Positions 7,958 through 15,849 of a stretch of DNA of 64,000 nucleotides are shown here, in pieces. Positions within the stretch are counted from its first letter, which is position 1; the number at the start of each line of letters is the position of its first letter. The position numbers were made by a program, and so were the translations under genes. Origin of the DNA: Actinomycetes bacterium (GTDB lineage Bacteria; Actinomycetota; Actinomycetes; Mycobacteriales; Mycobacteriaceae). The notes beneath the pieces are model-generated. The model ran no database searches, had not been told where the DNA came from, and worked only from the letters and a program-made list of their open reading frames with translations. The stretch covers positions 110,395 through 174,394 of the forward strand of contig JAEXZY010000093.1 in NCBI GenBank assembly GCA_023404955.1, in the 5' to 3' direction.

Positions 7958-9378
7958 GCACCGCAACCATCTTCATCGACGGTGAGTTCCGTCCGGCGTC
8001 GCAGTCGACCCCGGTCATCGAGGCTGCCACCGAGCAGCAGCTCGGGTTGGGTTCGGCGGCAACCGAATCCGAGGTCGATGCCGCGGTGACCGCGGCGCGC
8101 TCCGCGCTGACCGGATGGCGGCAGACCCCGGCAGCCGAACGCGCCGCGACCCTACGGCGCTTCGCCGACATCCTGCAGCAGCGCGGCCCCGAAACGCACA
8201 CGCTGTGCTCGCGCGAGAACGGGATGCCCACCCGGTTGTCCAAGGGCGCCAACGGCCTGTACCCCGCGCTGCTGTTGCGCTATTACGCCGATCTCGTCGA
8301 ACACGGCGCCGACGAGGAGACCCGCACCGCCGCCATCGGACACACCATCGTGCGTCGCGAGCCGGTCGGGGTGGTCGCGGCGATCACACCGTGGAACTAT
8401 CCGCAGGCCCTCGCCGCGATGAAGATCGCGCCGGCGCTGGCCGCCGGCTGCACCATGGTGCTCAAGGCCGCACCCGAAACGGCCTTGGACGCATTGGTGT
8501 TCGCCGAGGCGGCACACGAGGCGGGGTTGCCCGCAGGCGTGCTCAACGTGCTGGCCGGTGGGCCGCAGGCCGGAGCGCATCTGGTGTCGCACCCCGGGGT
8601 GGACAAGGTCGCCTTCACCGGTTCGACCGCGGCCGGGCGGACCATCGCCGAGACCTGTGGCCGGCTGCTGCGCCCGGTCACCCTCGAACTGGGCGGCAAG
8701 TCGGCGGCCATCATCCTCGACGACGCCGACCTGGACGCCACCATCAAGGGGCTGCGCTCGGCCTCGTTCGTGAACAATGGTCAGACCTGTCACCTGAGTT
8801 CGCGGATCCTGGCCCCACGCTCGCGTTACGGCGAGGTGGTCGACGCCGTCGCCGCCCTGGCCGACGGACTGGTGGTCGGTGACCCGCTGCAGAAGTCCAC
8901 CGATATCGGACCGCTGGTCAGCAAGCGCCAGCAGCAGCGCGTGCTGGAGTACATCGAGGTGGGCCGGTCCGAGGCCAAACTGGTTGCCGGCGGCGCGGTT
9001 CCGGCCGACCAACCGCAGGGCTGGTTCGTCGCACCGACGGTGTTCGCCGATGTCGACAACTCGGCGCGCATCGCCCAGGAGGAGATCTTCGGTCCGGTAC
9101 TCACGGTGATCCCGTACGGCTCGGACCAGGAGGCGGTCGATATCGCCAACGACAGCGAGTTCGGACTCGGCGGCACGGTGTGGTCCCAGGACGTCGAGCG
9201 TGCCACCGAGATCGCGCGCGCCGTGCACACCGGCACCATCGGCGTCAACGAGTATCAGCTCGACGTGAACGCACCCTTCGGCGGCGTCAAGGCCAGCGGG
9301 CTGGGCCGCGAGCTCGGACCCGAGGGGCTGGCCGCCTATCAGGTACTCAAGTCGATCTACCGCGTCGGCCCCGCCTGA
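7954..9378 (+). CDS. NAD(P)-dependent aldehyde dehydrogenase
   Basis: A 474-residue member of the ALDH superfamily, full length. The general-base Glu is in VTLELGGKSAA (near 250), the catalytic Cys in NNGQTCHLSSR (near 283), the N-terminal cofactor region in VAAITPWNYP (near 150), and the second conserved Glu in EEIFGPVLTV (near 380). It oxidises an aldehyde to the acid; the neighbouring CoA transferase could then make the thioester and the downstream thiolase-like enzyme act on it. The substrate is not known. ATG overlaps the upstream stop codon. Confidence 0.92.
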   Translation: MSTATIFIDGEFRPASQSTPVIEAATEQQLGLGSAATESEVDAAVTAARSALTGWRQTPAAERAATLRRFADILQQRGPETHTLCSRENGMPTRLSKGANGLYPALLLRYYADLVEHGADEETRTAAIGHTIVRREPVGVVAAITPWNYPQALAAMKIAPALAAGCTMVLKAAPETALDALVFAEAAHEAGLPAGVLNVLAGGPQAGAHLVSHPGVDKVAFTGSTAAGRTIAETCGRLLRPVTLELGGKSAAIILDDADLDATIKGLRSASFVNNGQTCHLSSRILAPRSRYGEVVDAVAALADGLVVGDPLQKSTDIGPLVSKRQQQRVLEYIEVGRSEAKLVAGGAVPADQPQGWFVAPTVFADVDNSARIAQEEIFGPVLTVIPYGSDQEAVDIANDSEFGLGGTVWSQDVERATEIARAVHTGTIGVNEYQLDVNAPFGGVKASGLGRELGPEGLAAYQVLKSIYRVGPA

Positions 9379-9397
9379 TCCCCCAACCCGAACCCGG

Positions 9398-9456
9398 CGA
9401 GCGTGCGTGTCTGCACCCCGACACGCTGCTCCGACACTGAATTTTCCGCACGCTCG
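9398..9456. repeat. Intergenic inverted repeat, GAGCGTGCG type
   Basis: Arms CGAGCGTGCG (9398-9407) and CGCACGCTCG (9447-9456) are exact complements separated by 39 bases, with a second small stem GTGTC/GACAC inside (9407-9411, 9420-9424). It lies in the 95-base gap between the ALDH and thiolase-like genes, its right arm touching the ribosome binding site of the latter. It could be an RNA stem-loop limiting read-through or a copy of a dispersed mycobacterial palindrome. Confidence 0.6.
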
Positions 9457-9473
9457 TGGAGAGGAATGCACGC

Positions 9474-10949
9474 ATGACCATCGATCCCAGGACCCCGGTT
9501 CTCGTCGGTTTCGGACAGACGAACCAGCGCGAGGAGAGCGCGACGACCGAGCCCGTCGACCTCATGGAGGCCGCCGCGCGCGCCGCCGCCGACCCGCGCG
9601 TGCTGGCCGCCGTCGACTCGGTGCGGATCGTCAACCTGCTGTCCTGGCGGTATCGCGATCCCGGTCTGCTGTTGGCGCAGCGCATCGGGGCGGCATCTGC
9701 GGCCACCCGCTACACCCCGATCGGTGGCAACGTGCCGCAATCGCTGGTCAACCAGGCGTGCCTGGACATCCAGCAGGGACGCAATGACGTCGTCCTGATC
9801 AGTGGCGGCGAAACCTGGCGCAGCCGGACCCGGTTGCGGGCCCGCGGGGAAAAGCTCACCGGCACAAAGCAGGACGAGTCGGTGCCGTTGGCACCGGGCT
9901 CCGATGACGAGTTCGCGCTGGCCGGGCCCGGCGAGCTTCGCATCCATCTGGACCGTCCGTCATTCGTGTACCCGATGTTCGAGCAGGCGTTGCGTATCGC
10001 GGCGGGCACCGCACCGGCCGAGCACCAGCGGCGCATCGGCGAACTGTGGTCGCGCTTCAGCGCCGTCGCGGCGACCAATCCGCACGCCTGGAACCAGCAG
10101 GCATTGTCCGCCGACGAGATCGCCAACCCGGGACCGAAGAACCGGATGATCAGCACGCCCTACACCAAGCTGATGAACTCGAACAATATGGTCGACCAGG
10201 GTGCCGCGCTGATCCTGATGTCCGCGGAGAAGGCGACTTATCTCCAGATACCTACCGAGCGTTGGGTTTTCCCGTACGCGGGCACCGACGCGCACGACAC
10301 CTATGAGATCAGCCACCGCGCCGAGTTCCATGGCTCACCGGCCATTCGGATCGGTGGAAAGACCGCGCTGGAACTGGCACAGACCGATCTCGCCGATATC
10401 GCGTTGGTCGACGTCTACTCGTGCTTCCCGTCGGCGGTACAGGTCGCGGCCAACGAACTAGGACTGGCGCTCGATGACCCGCGCCGACCGCTGACCGTGA
10501 CCGGCGGACTGACCTTCGCCGGCGGACCGTGGAACAACTATGTGACACATTCGATCGCGACGATGGCCGAGCGGCTGCTCGCCGAACCGGGCAGCCGGGG
10601 CCTGATCACCGCCAACGGCGGCTATCTCACCAAGCACAGCTTCGGGGTGTACGGGACCGAGCCGCCGAGTCACGAATTCCGTTGGGAGGACGTGCAGCAG
10701 AAGGTGGACGCCGAACCCAGCCGGGCGGCCGAGGTCGAGTGGTCCGGCGTCGGCACCGTGGAGACGTGGACGACGCCGTTCGACCGCGACGGCGAACCCG
10801 AGAAGGCGTTCCTGGCGGTGCGCACCCCCGCCGACACCCGCACCCTGGCGGTGCTCACCGATCGCTCCGAGGCGCGGGCCAGCGTGGCCGAGGACATCGC
10901 CGGGGCGAAGGTCACCGTGCGCGCCGACGGCACGGCGACGCTGGGCTGA
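9474..10949 (+). CDS. Thiolase-like / acetyl-CoA acetyltransferase family protein (Rv1867-like)
   Basis: A 491-residue thiolase-superfamily protein related to SCP2-type and TLP thiolases. The N-terminus is PVLVGFGQTNQRE, the nucleophile-region sequence is GGNVPQSLVNQACLDIQ (Cys near 90), and the C-terminal half contains VDVYSCFPSAVQVAANELG and the loop GGLTFAGGPWNNYVTH where classic thiolases have GGAIALGHP. The altered loop suggests a non-classical acyl substrate or a binding role. The ATG at 9474 follows GGAGAGG at 9458-9464. Same order as M. tuberculosis Rv1866-Rv1867. Confidence 0.85.
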   Translation: MTIDPRTPVLVGFGQTNQREESATTEPVDLMEAAARAAADPRVLAAVDSVRIVNLLSWRYRDPGLLLAQRIGAASAATRYTPIGGNVPQSLVNQACLDIQQGRNDVVLISGGETWRSRTRLRARGEKLTGTKQDESVPLAPGSDDEFALAGPGELRIHLDRPSFVYPMFEQALRIAAGTAPAEHQRRIGELWSRFSAVAATNPHAWNQQALSADEIANPGPKNRMISTPYTKLMNSNNMVDQGAALILMSAEKATYLQIPTERWVFPYAGTDAHDTYEISHRAEFHGSPAIRIGGKTALELAQTDLADIALVDVYSCFPSAVQVAANELGLALDDPRRPLTVTGGLTFAGGPWNNYVTHSIATMAERLLAEPGSRGLITANGGYLTKHSFGVYGTEPPSHEFRWEDVQQKVDAEPSRAAEVEWSGVGTVETWTTPFDRDGEPEKAFLAVRTPADTRTLAVLTDRSEARASVAEDIAGAKVTVRADGTATLG

Positions 10950-10950
10950 C

Positions 10951-11940
10951 CTACAGCAGGCCCAGTGCCGCCACCGCGTCGCGCTCCTCGCGAAGTTCGG
11001 CTACCGAGGCGTCGATCCTGGCGCGGGAGAACGCGTTGACGTCGAGCCCCTCGACGATCTCCCATCGGCCGCCGACCGACCGGCACGGAAACGAGGACAC
11101 CAGACCTTCGTCGACGCCGTAGACGCCCGGCGACGGCAGCGCCACCGAGGTCCAGTCGTCGGCCGGGGTGCCGTGGACCCAGTCGTCGATATGGTCGATG
11201 GCCCCGTTGGCGGCCGAGGCCGCCGAGCTGGCGCCGCGCGCCTCGATGATCGCGGTGCCCCGACGAGCCACCGTCGGGATGAAATCATCGGCAAGCCAAT
11301 GGGTATCGGCGGCGTAGTCGGCCCCGGACCGGCCACCCACCACGGCGTGGAAGATATCGGGGTACTGCGTCGGGGAGTGGTTTCCCCAGATGGTGATCCG
11401 GCTGATCTCGGTGACCGGCACCCGCGCATGCCTTGCCATCGCGGCGACGGCCCGGTTGTGATCGAGGCGGGTCAGGGCGGTGAACCGGTCACGCGGGATA
11501 TCGGGTGCGTGCGCCGATGCCACCAGCGCGTTGGTGTTCGCGGGGTTCCCGACGACGAGCACCCGTACATCGGCGGACGCACCGGCATTGAGCGCAGCGC
11601 CCGCGTTGGCGAAGATCTGCGCGTTCGCACTGAGCAGGTCGGCGCGTTCCATGCCCTTGGTCCGCGGCCGGGCACCGATGAGCAGCGCGACATCCACCCC
11701 GTCGAACGCCCGTACCGGGTCGTCATAGATCTCGGTACCCGCCAGCAGTGGGAACGCACTGTCGTCGAGCTCCATCACCACGCCCTCGGCGGCGCGCACC
11801 GCATCGGGCAGTTCCAGCAGTCGCAGCGTGACCGGCGTGTCATGACCGAGCATCGCACCAGCGGCGATCCGGAACAACGCCGCGTAGCCGATCTGGCCGG
11901 CGGCGCCGGTGACGGCGACGGTGACAGGGGTGGGGGACAT
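10951..11940 (-). CDS. mdh: Malate dehydrogenase
   Basis: A 329-residue NAD-dependent malate dehydrogenase of the cytosolic/group 2 type, converting malate to oxaloacetate in the TCA cycle. Visible motifs are the NAD loop VTGAAGQIGYAALFRIA, the substrate arginines in GARPRTKGMERADLL (near 92-106), NPANTNALV (near 130) and the proton-relay His in ITIWGNHSP (near 187). ATG at 11940 (MSPTPV) gives the usual family length. It is convergent with the thiolase-like gene, one base between stop codons. Confidence 0.93.
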   Translation of the reverse strand: MSPTPVTVAVTGAAGQIGYAALFRIAAGAMLGHDTPVTLRLLELPDAVRAAEGVVMELDDSAFPLLAGTEIYDDPVRAFDGVDVALLIGARPRTKGMERADLLSANAQIFANAGAALNAGASADVRVLVVGNPANTNALVASAHAPDIPRDRFTALTRLDHNRAVAAMARHARVPVTEISRITIWGNHSPTQYPDIFHAVVGGRSGADYAADTHWLADDFIPTVARRGTAIIEARGASSAASAANGAIDHIDDWVHGTPADDWTSVALPSPGVYGVDEGLVSSFPCRSVGGRWEIVEGLDVNAFSRARIDASVAELREERDAVAALGLL

Positions 11941-11970
11941 GCCGACCACCCTAATCGCGCCTGTCCGCGG

Positions 11971-13203
11971 TCAGCCGAACAGCTCGGCGAGCGGCACCTT
12001 CGGGTCGGTGAGCTTTTGCCGGTCGATCTTCGCGCCGGATCGGATGAGCGCCTTGATGTCATCGAGGCCCTCCCAGATGTTGACGTTCATCCCGGCCAGC
12101 ACGCGGTCCTTCTCGTCCAGCCAGAACGAGGTGTACTCACGCCCGTCGACATCGCCGCGGAAGACCACGGCCGCGTAGTCCGGTGCGTGACCGACGTACT
12201 CCATACCGAGGTCGTACTGGTCGGTGTAGAAGTAGGGCAGCTCGTCATAAACGCCCGGCTTGCCGAGCATCCCTGCGACCGCCACGGCGGGTTGCTTCTT
12301 GGCGTTGGCCCAGTGTTCGGTGCGAATCCTGGTGCCGTACAGCGGATGCTGCGCCGCGACAATGTCACCGACGGCATAGATGTCCGCATCGCTGGTGCGC
12401 AGCGACGCGTCGACCGCAAGCCCACCGTCGACGATGTCCAGTCCTGCGCGTTCGGCCAGCCCGAGATTCGGTTCCGCGCCCACCGCAATCAGCACGGCGT
12501 CGGCGGACACCGTGGAACCATCGCCGAGGCGCACCCCGGAGGCCCGTCCACCGGCGGTGGTGGTGATGCCCTCGACGGTCGCGCCGAACCGGAAGTCGAC
12601 GCCGTGCCCGATGTGCAGGCCGGCGAACACCTCGGCGTTCTCCCGGCCGAGCGCCGTCAGCAGCGGCAACTCCGCGTTCTCGATGACAGTGACGGCGAGA
12701 TCACGGGACCGTGCGGCGGCGGCGACCTCCAGGCCTATCCAGCCCGCGCCGATGATGGCAAGTCGCTGCCCGCGCTGCAGCGCCGACAGCAGGGCATCGG
12801 CGTCGGCGACTGTGCGCAGTACGTACACACCATCGGCATCGGCACCCGGGATATCCAGCCGGCGCGGCCGTGATCCGGTGGCCAACAACAGTTTGTCGTA
12901 ATGCTCATGCCGGCCCTCGTCGAAACCGACGGCATGTGCGGCCGGGTCGATGGTGCGGACCTCGGTACCCAACCGCAGATCCACATCGTGTTCTCGAAAC
13001 CATTGCGCGTCGTGCACCGTGAAATCGGGCGGTGCGGCCTTGCCGAGCAGGTAGTCCTTGGACAGCGGCGGCCGTCCGTAGGGCAGCGCGGATTCGGCAC
13101 CGAAAAGCATGATGCTTCCGTCGAAGTCGTTGTCGCGCAACGCTTCGGCGGCCTTTGCACCGGCCAGGCCGCCACCGATGATCAGATAGCTGGGTGTGGT
13201 CAT
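11971..13203 (-). CDS. FAD-dependent ferredoxin/rubredoxin reductase-like oxidoreductase (Rv1869c-like)
   Basis: A 410-residue two-dinucleotide-domain flavoprotein. The FAD site is LIIGGGLAGAKAAEAL at the N-terminus, the NAD(P)H site AIIGAGWIGLEVAAAA (near 150), and the second FAD motif VYAVGDIVAAQ (near 275). This is the family of ferredoxin reductases of oxygenase systems and of Rv1869c; it passes electrons from NAD(P)H to an iron-sulfur partner, which is not encoded next door. It overlaps the HhH gene upstream by 4 bases (ATGA), so they form one transcript. Confidence 0.9.
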   Translation of the reverse strand: MTTPSYLIIGGGLAGAKAAEALRDNDFDGSIMLFGAESALPYGRPPLSKDYLLGKAAPPDFTVHDAQWFREHDVDLRLGTEVRTIDPAAHAVGFDEGRHEHYDKLLLATGSRPRRLDIPGADADGVYVLRTVADADALLSALQRGQRLAIIGAGWIGLEVAAAARSRDLAVTVIENAELPLLTALGRENAEVFAGLHIGHGVDFRFGATVEGITTTAGGRASGVRLGDGSTVSADAVLIAVGAEPNLGLAERAGLDIVDGGLAVDASLRTSDADIYAVGDIVAAQHPLYGTRIRTEHWANAKKQPAVAVAGMLGKPGVYDELPYFYTDQYDLGMEYVGHAPDYAAVVFRGDVDGREYTSFWLDEKDRVLAGMNVNIWEGLDDIKALIRSGAKIDRQKLTDPKVPLAELFG

Positions 13204-13853
13204 GTCTGCTCCGTGGTTGCGGTGATGAAGGATTCGCGTAACTCGTCGTCGAGGGAAACCCGCACCAGGGCGGCGGCCAGCCGGGCCGATCTGCGGGGCG
13301 CCAGGCGGTGCAGGGCCTCCGGATCATGGGGCAGACCCAGCCCGCGTGCGGCCTCGATCGCACGGTCGTCGAAGTAGGGCCGCACCCAGGGCCACACGTC
13401 CTGCACCTCGCGCAGGAAGATGTCGGCGCCCGTCGGCCCGATGCCGTTGAACTCCTGCAGTTCCCGTTTCGTCGCCGCAACGTCGTGGCCCGAGTTCTCG
13501 GCAAGCATGCGAAGATCCCCGGAGTAGTGCCCGCGGACCCGGGTCGCGAGTTCGGTCAACCGGGTCGCCGAGCTCTCGTCGTAGCGGGCGTAGTGCGCCC
13601 GGCCGAAACAGTCGATCATCGTCCGTCGGTCCGAATCCAACACCGAGTCCGATGTGCGTAGGCCCGCGGTGTGGAGTTCGCGGGCGGCGGCGGTGGCGAT
13701 ATCGGCGCCGATGGGCTTGCTGGCGAGCATGGCCAGCGTCAGCAACTGGAACAGCGGGGCGGGGGTGTCCTTGAGCGTGATGCCGGCTTGTTCGGCATAC
13801 GTCGTGCCCGCCTGCTGGATCAGCCGCTCGGCCCTGTTCTGCGAATCAGACAT
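13200..13853 (-). CDS. HhH-GPD superfamily endonuclease III-like protein (Rv1870c-like)
   Basis: A 217-residue all-helical protein with a helix-hairpin-helix at LQEFNGIGPTGADIFLREV (near 143-160), as in base-excision-repair glycosylases. The sequence after the hairpin lacks the usual catalytic Lys and the 4Fe-4S cysteines of Nth, so a glycosylase activity is uncertain. It is followed by a 4-base overlap with the flavoprotein gene. The ATG at 13853 (MSDSQNRAERL) is chosen over an upstream extension because it starts at the conserved helix. Confidence 0.75.
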   Translation of the reverse strand: MSDSQNRAERLIQQAGTTYAEQAGITLKDTPAPLFQLLTLAMLASKPIGADIATAAARELHTAGLRTSDSVLDSDRRTMIDCFGRAHYARYDESSATRLTELATRVRGHYSGDLRMLAENSGHDVAATKRELQEFNGIGPTGADIFLREVQDVWPWVRPYFDDRAIEAARGLGLPHDPEALHRLAPRRSARLAAALVRVSLDDELRESFITATTEQT

Positions 13854-13905
13854 CGGTGTTGAGGTACCCAGGGCGGTCCGGCACAAACGTCGGCTACTTC
13901 GGGGG

Positions 13906-14229
13906 CTACTTAGGGTGCAGTGACCTCGCATACGCGATCCCACGATCCACCCAGGATCGCAGCCTGCGGGTATCGGAAACACCGGCGGTCGACACCCGGA
14001 TCCAGCCACGGACCTCGCGCCCCGACATCACCATCGGCTCGACATGCTCGCGGCCGATCAGGGCGCCGGTCTCTTCTGCGGGCACTCGCACCATCAGTCC
14101 GCCCTGACCGGATACGCAGACGGCCATGTGCCCGTTCACCAGGAAGGCCAGCCCGCCGAACATCCGCCGCTCATCGGCCCCGCCGACAAGCTCCCGCACG
14201 CGCTCCGCCAGATCCAGGTCGTAGGCCAT
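13906..14229 (-). CDS. TfoX/Sxy N-terminal domain protein
   Basis: A 107-residue protein matching the N-terminal domain of TfoX/Sxy: LAERVRELVGGADERRMFGGLAFLVNGHMAV is the typical start, with a short basic C-terminus. In proteobacteria TfoX controls competence with CRP; here only the N-terminal domain is present and the role is unknown. Single-domain copies of this type are common in actinobacteria. Confidence 0.82.
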   Translation of the reverse strand: MAYDLDLAERVRELVGGADERRMFGGLAFLVNGHMAVCVSGQGGLMVRVPAEETGALIGREHVEPMVMSGREVRGWIRVSTAGVSDTRRLRSWVDRGIAYARSLHPK

Positions 14230-14278
14230 GTCAGTTCGGGGCCGCCCGGACGGTCAGCAGGTCTGTCATGTCGAGATT

Positions 14279-14752
14279 CTAAGCAGTGCCAGGCTCACAG
14301 CGGACGTCGAATTTGACCGAATTCGCGATGAAGCACAGCTGATGGGCCCGCTCATGGATTGCGGACAACGCATCGAGGTGCCGAGGATCGTCGACCCGCA
14401 CCTCCGGTCGCAGCACCACCTCGGTGAAATGCCCACCGCCGTCCTCGGTTTCGGTCATCGTGCCCGACGGATGGTCGGTGTAGTCGGTGACGACGATGCC
14501 GTCCTGAGCACACAGCCCCAGAAACCACAGCATGTGGCACTGGGACAGGGACGCGACCAATAGCTCTTCAGGGTTCCACCGCTGCGGATCGCCCCGGAAG
14601 GACGGATCCGCGCTGCCGGGGATCGTCGGCTTGCCGGTCCCGCTGATCTCATGGGCGCGCTCGTATGCGCGGTAACCGCTGGTGCCGGTTCCGGTGTTAC
14701 CGGTCCAGGTGATGTCCAGTTCGTAGCGGTGCGTCTTGCCGGCCATGCTCAT
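14279..14752 (-). CDS. OsmC family protein
   Basis: A 157-residue OsmC/Ohr-fold protein (thiol peroxidase superfamily). The conserved core WNPEELLVASLSQCHMLWFLGLCAQ (near 75-100) carries the first peroxidatic-type Cys and a Glu, and a second Cys is in RAHQLCFIANSVKFDV near the C-terminus, as in the organic hydroperoxide reductases. It would detoxify organic peroxides in the cytosol. The ATG at 14752 overlaps the stop of the upstream luciferase-like gene (ATGA); an ATG at 14746 is the alternative. Confidence 0.87.
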   Translation of the reverse strand: MSMAGKTHRYELDITWTGNTGTGTSGYRAYERAHEISGTGKPTIPGSADPSFRGDPQRWNPEELLVASLSQCHMLWFLGLCAQDGIVVTDYTDHPSGTMTETEDGGGHFTEVVLRPEVRVDDPRHLDALSAIHERAHQLCFIANSVKFDVRCEPGTA

Positions 14753-15765
14753 ACGGTAGGGGTCCACCCGAGCGCCGGTCCCAGGTGGGCGGCCAGGTCG
14801 CCGATGATCTGGGTGTAGTCGGCCGGCTCGAAGGTGAACGGTAGCGCGAAGGTGACCTCGTCGGCGCGCTGAAATCCGGCGTGCTCATAGAGCAATTCGG
14901 CGAGTTCGCTGGAGGGGCCGACGTAATCGGGTGAGAACAGCATCCCGCGCGGGCCTTGGGGTTTCTTGGTCCGTTCGAAGCGACTCGCGGCGTAGTTCCG
15001 ATAGCGGCGCACCTGTTCATCGGTGGCGCTGTCGGTCGGGATGACCACCAAACCCTGTGACACCCTGGGGTTTCCGGTATGGGCGGCCCGGTACGCATCG
15101 ATGTGCTCGGCCTGGATCGTGGCGAAGTCGCGGGAATCGGTCCCCTCAATGGAGACGACGGAGCTGGTCAGGTAGTTCAGGCCGAGGTGGCCGGCCCAGA
15201 TGGCCGAATCCCGGCCACCGCCGTACCAGATCCGTTCGGTCAGTCCAGGGGAGTGCGGTTGTACCTGGTCGGTGAACTGCTCGATGCCGACGGTGCCGGC
15301 GAAGTCGCTGACCGGGTCACCGCGCAACGCACGGACCAGGCGCAGCACCCGCTCCTTCGAGAAGTCCTCGATGTCGTGAGTGTCCGGGTAGAGGGCGGTC
15401 TTGTAGTGCTCGTAGAGCATCGGGGTGCCGACCGAGACACCGGGATTGATGCGACCACCGGAGAGCAGGTCGACGGTGGCCAGGTCCTCGGCCAGGCGAA
15501 GCGGGTTTTCCAGACCCAGCGGGATCACGGCGGTGCCGAGTTCGATGCGGGAGGTGCGCTGGGTGGCGGCCGCCATGATCGCGACCGGTGAGGAGATGCC
15601 CGGTTGCAGATGCCGACACCGCAGCCAGACGCTGTCGAACCCGAGCTGTTCGGCGAGCTCGATGACCTGCAGGGTCTCCTCCAGCCCAGGACGCGGATCG
15701 GCCGCGTCGAACCGACCGATGGTCAGGAATCCGAGCTTGCGCAGTGGTTCACCGCGTCGTGGCAT
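14749..15765 (-). CDS. Luciferase-like monooxygenase family oxidoreductase
   Basis: A 338-residue LLM-class flavin enzyme: LGFLTIGRFD at the N-terminus, a characteristic RTSRIELGTAVIPLGLENPLRLAEDLATVDLLSGGRI stretch (described in part) near residue 80, and PGVSVGT. It belongs to the FMN-dependent side of the family rather than the F420 type seen at 120-1046. The substrate is unknown. It is translationally coupled to the OsmC gene, suggesting a role in oxidative detoxification, but that is inference from position. Confidence 0.83.
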   Translation of the reverse strand: MPRRGEPLRKLGFLTIGRFDAADPRPGLEETLQVIELAEQLGFDSVWLRCRHLQPGISSPVAIMAAATQRTSRIELGTAVIPLGLENPLRLAEDLATVDLLSGGRINPGVSVGTPMLYEHYKTALYPDTHDIEDFSKERVLRLVRALRGDPVSDFAGTVGIEQFTDQVQPHSPGLTERIWYGGGRDSAIWAGHLGLNYLTSSVVSIEGTDSRDFATIQAEHIDAYRAAHTGNPRVSQGLVVIPTDSATDEQVRRYRNYAASRFERTKKPQGPRGMLFSPDYVGPSSELAELLYEHAGFQRADEVTFALPFTFEPADYTQIIGDLAAHLGPALGWTPTV

Positions 15766-15784
15766 GGGTGGTCACCTCTCTATG

Positions 15785-15843
15785 GCGAGCAGACGCAAAC
15801 TTGCACTATTTCCAGGGAAATGCGCGAGTTTGCGTCTGCTCGC
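15785..15843. repeat. Intergenic inverted repeat with 17-base arms, between lon and the LLM gene
   Basis: GCGAGCAGACGCAAACT (15785-15801) and its exact complement AGTTTGCGTCTGCTCGC (15827-15843) are separated by 25 bases that themselves contain ATTTCC-AG-GGAAAT. It starts 7 bases after the lon stop codon (leftward). It can form a strong hairpin and probably ends the lon transcript, although no T tract follows. The arm sequence resembles a short motif often seen between mycobacterial genes. Confidence 0.75.
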
Positions 15844-15849
15844 GGGAAA

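Noticed and set aside
11173..12873. Plus-strand frame of 566 codons over mdh and the flavoprotein
   Set aside because: It covers two clear genes in antisense and has no recognisable domain.
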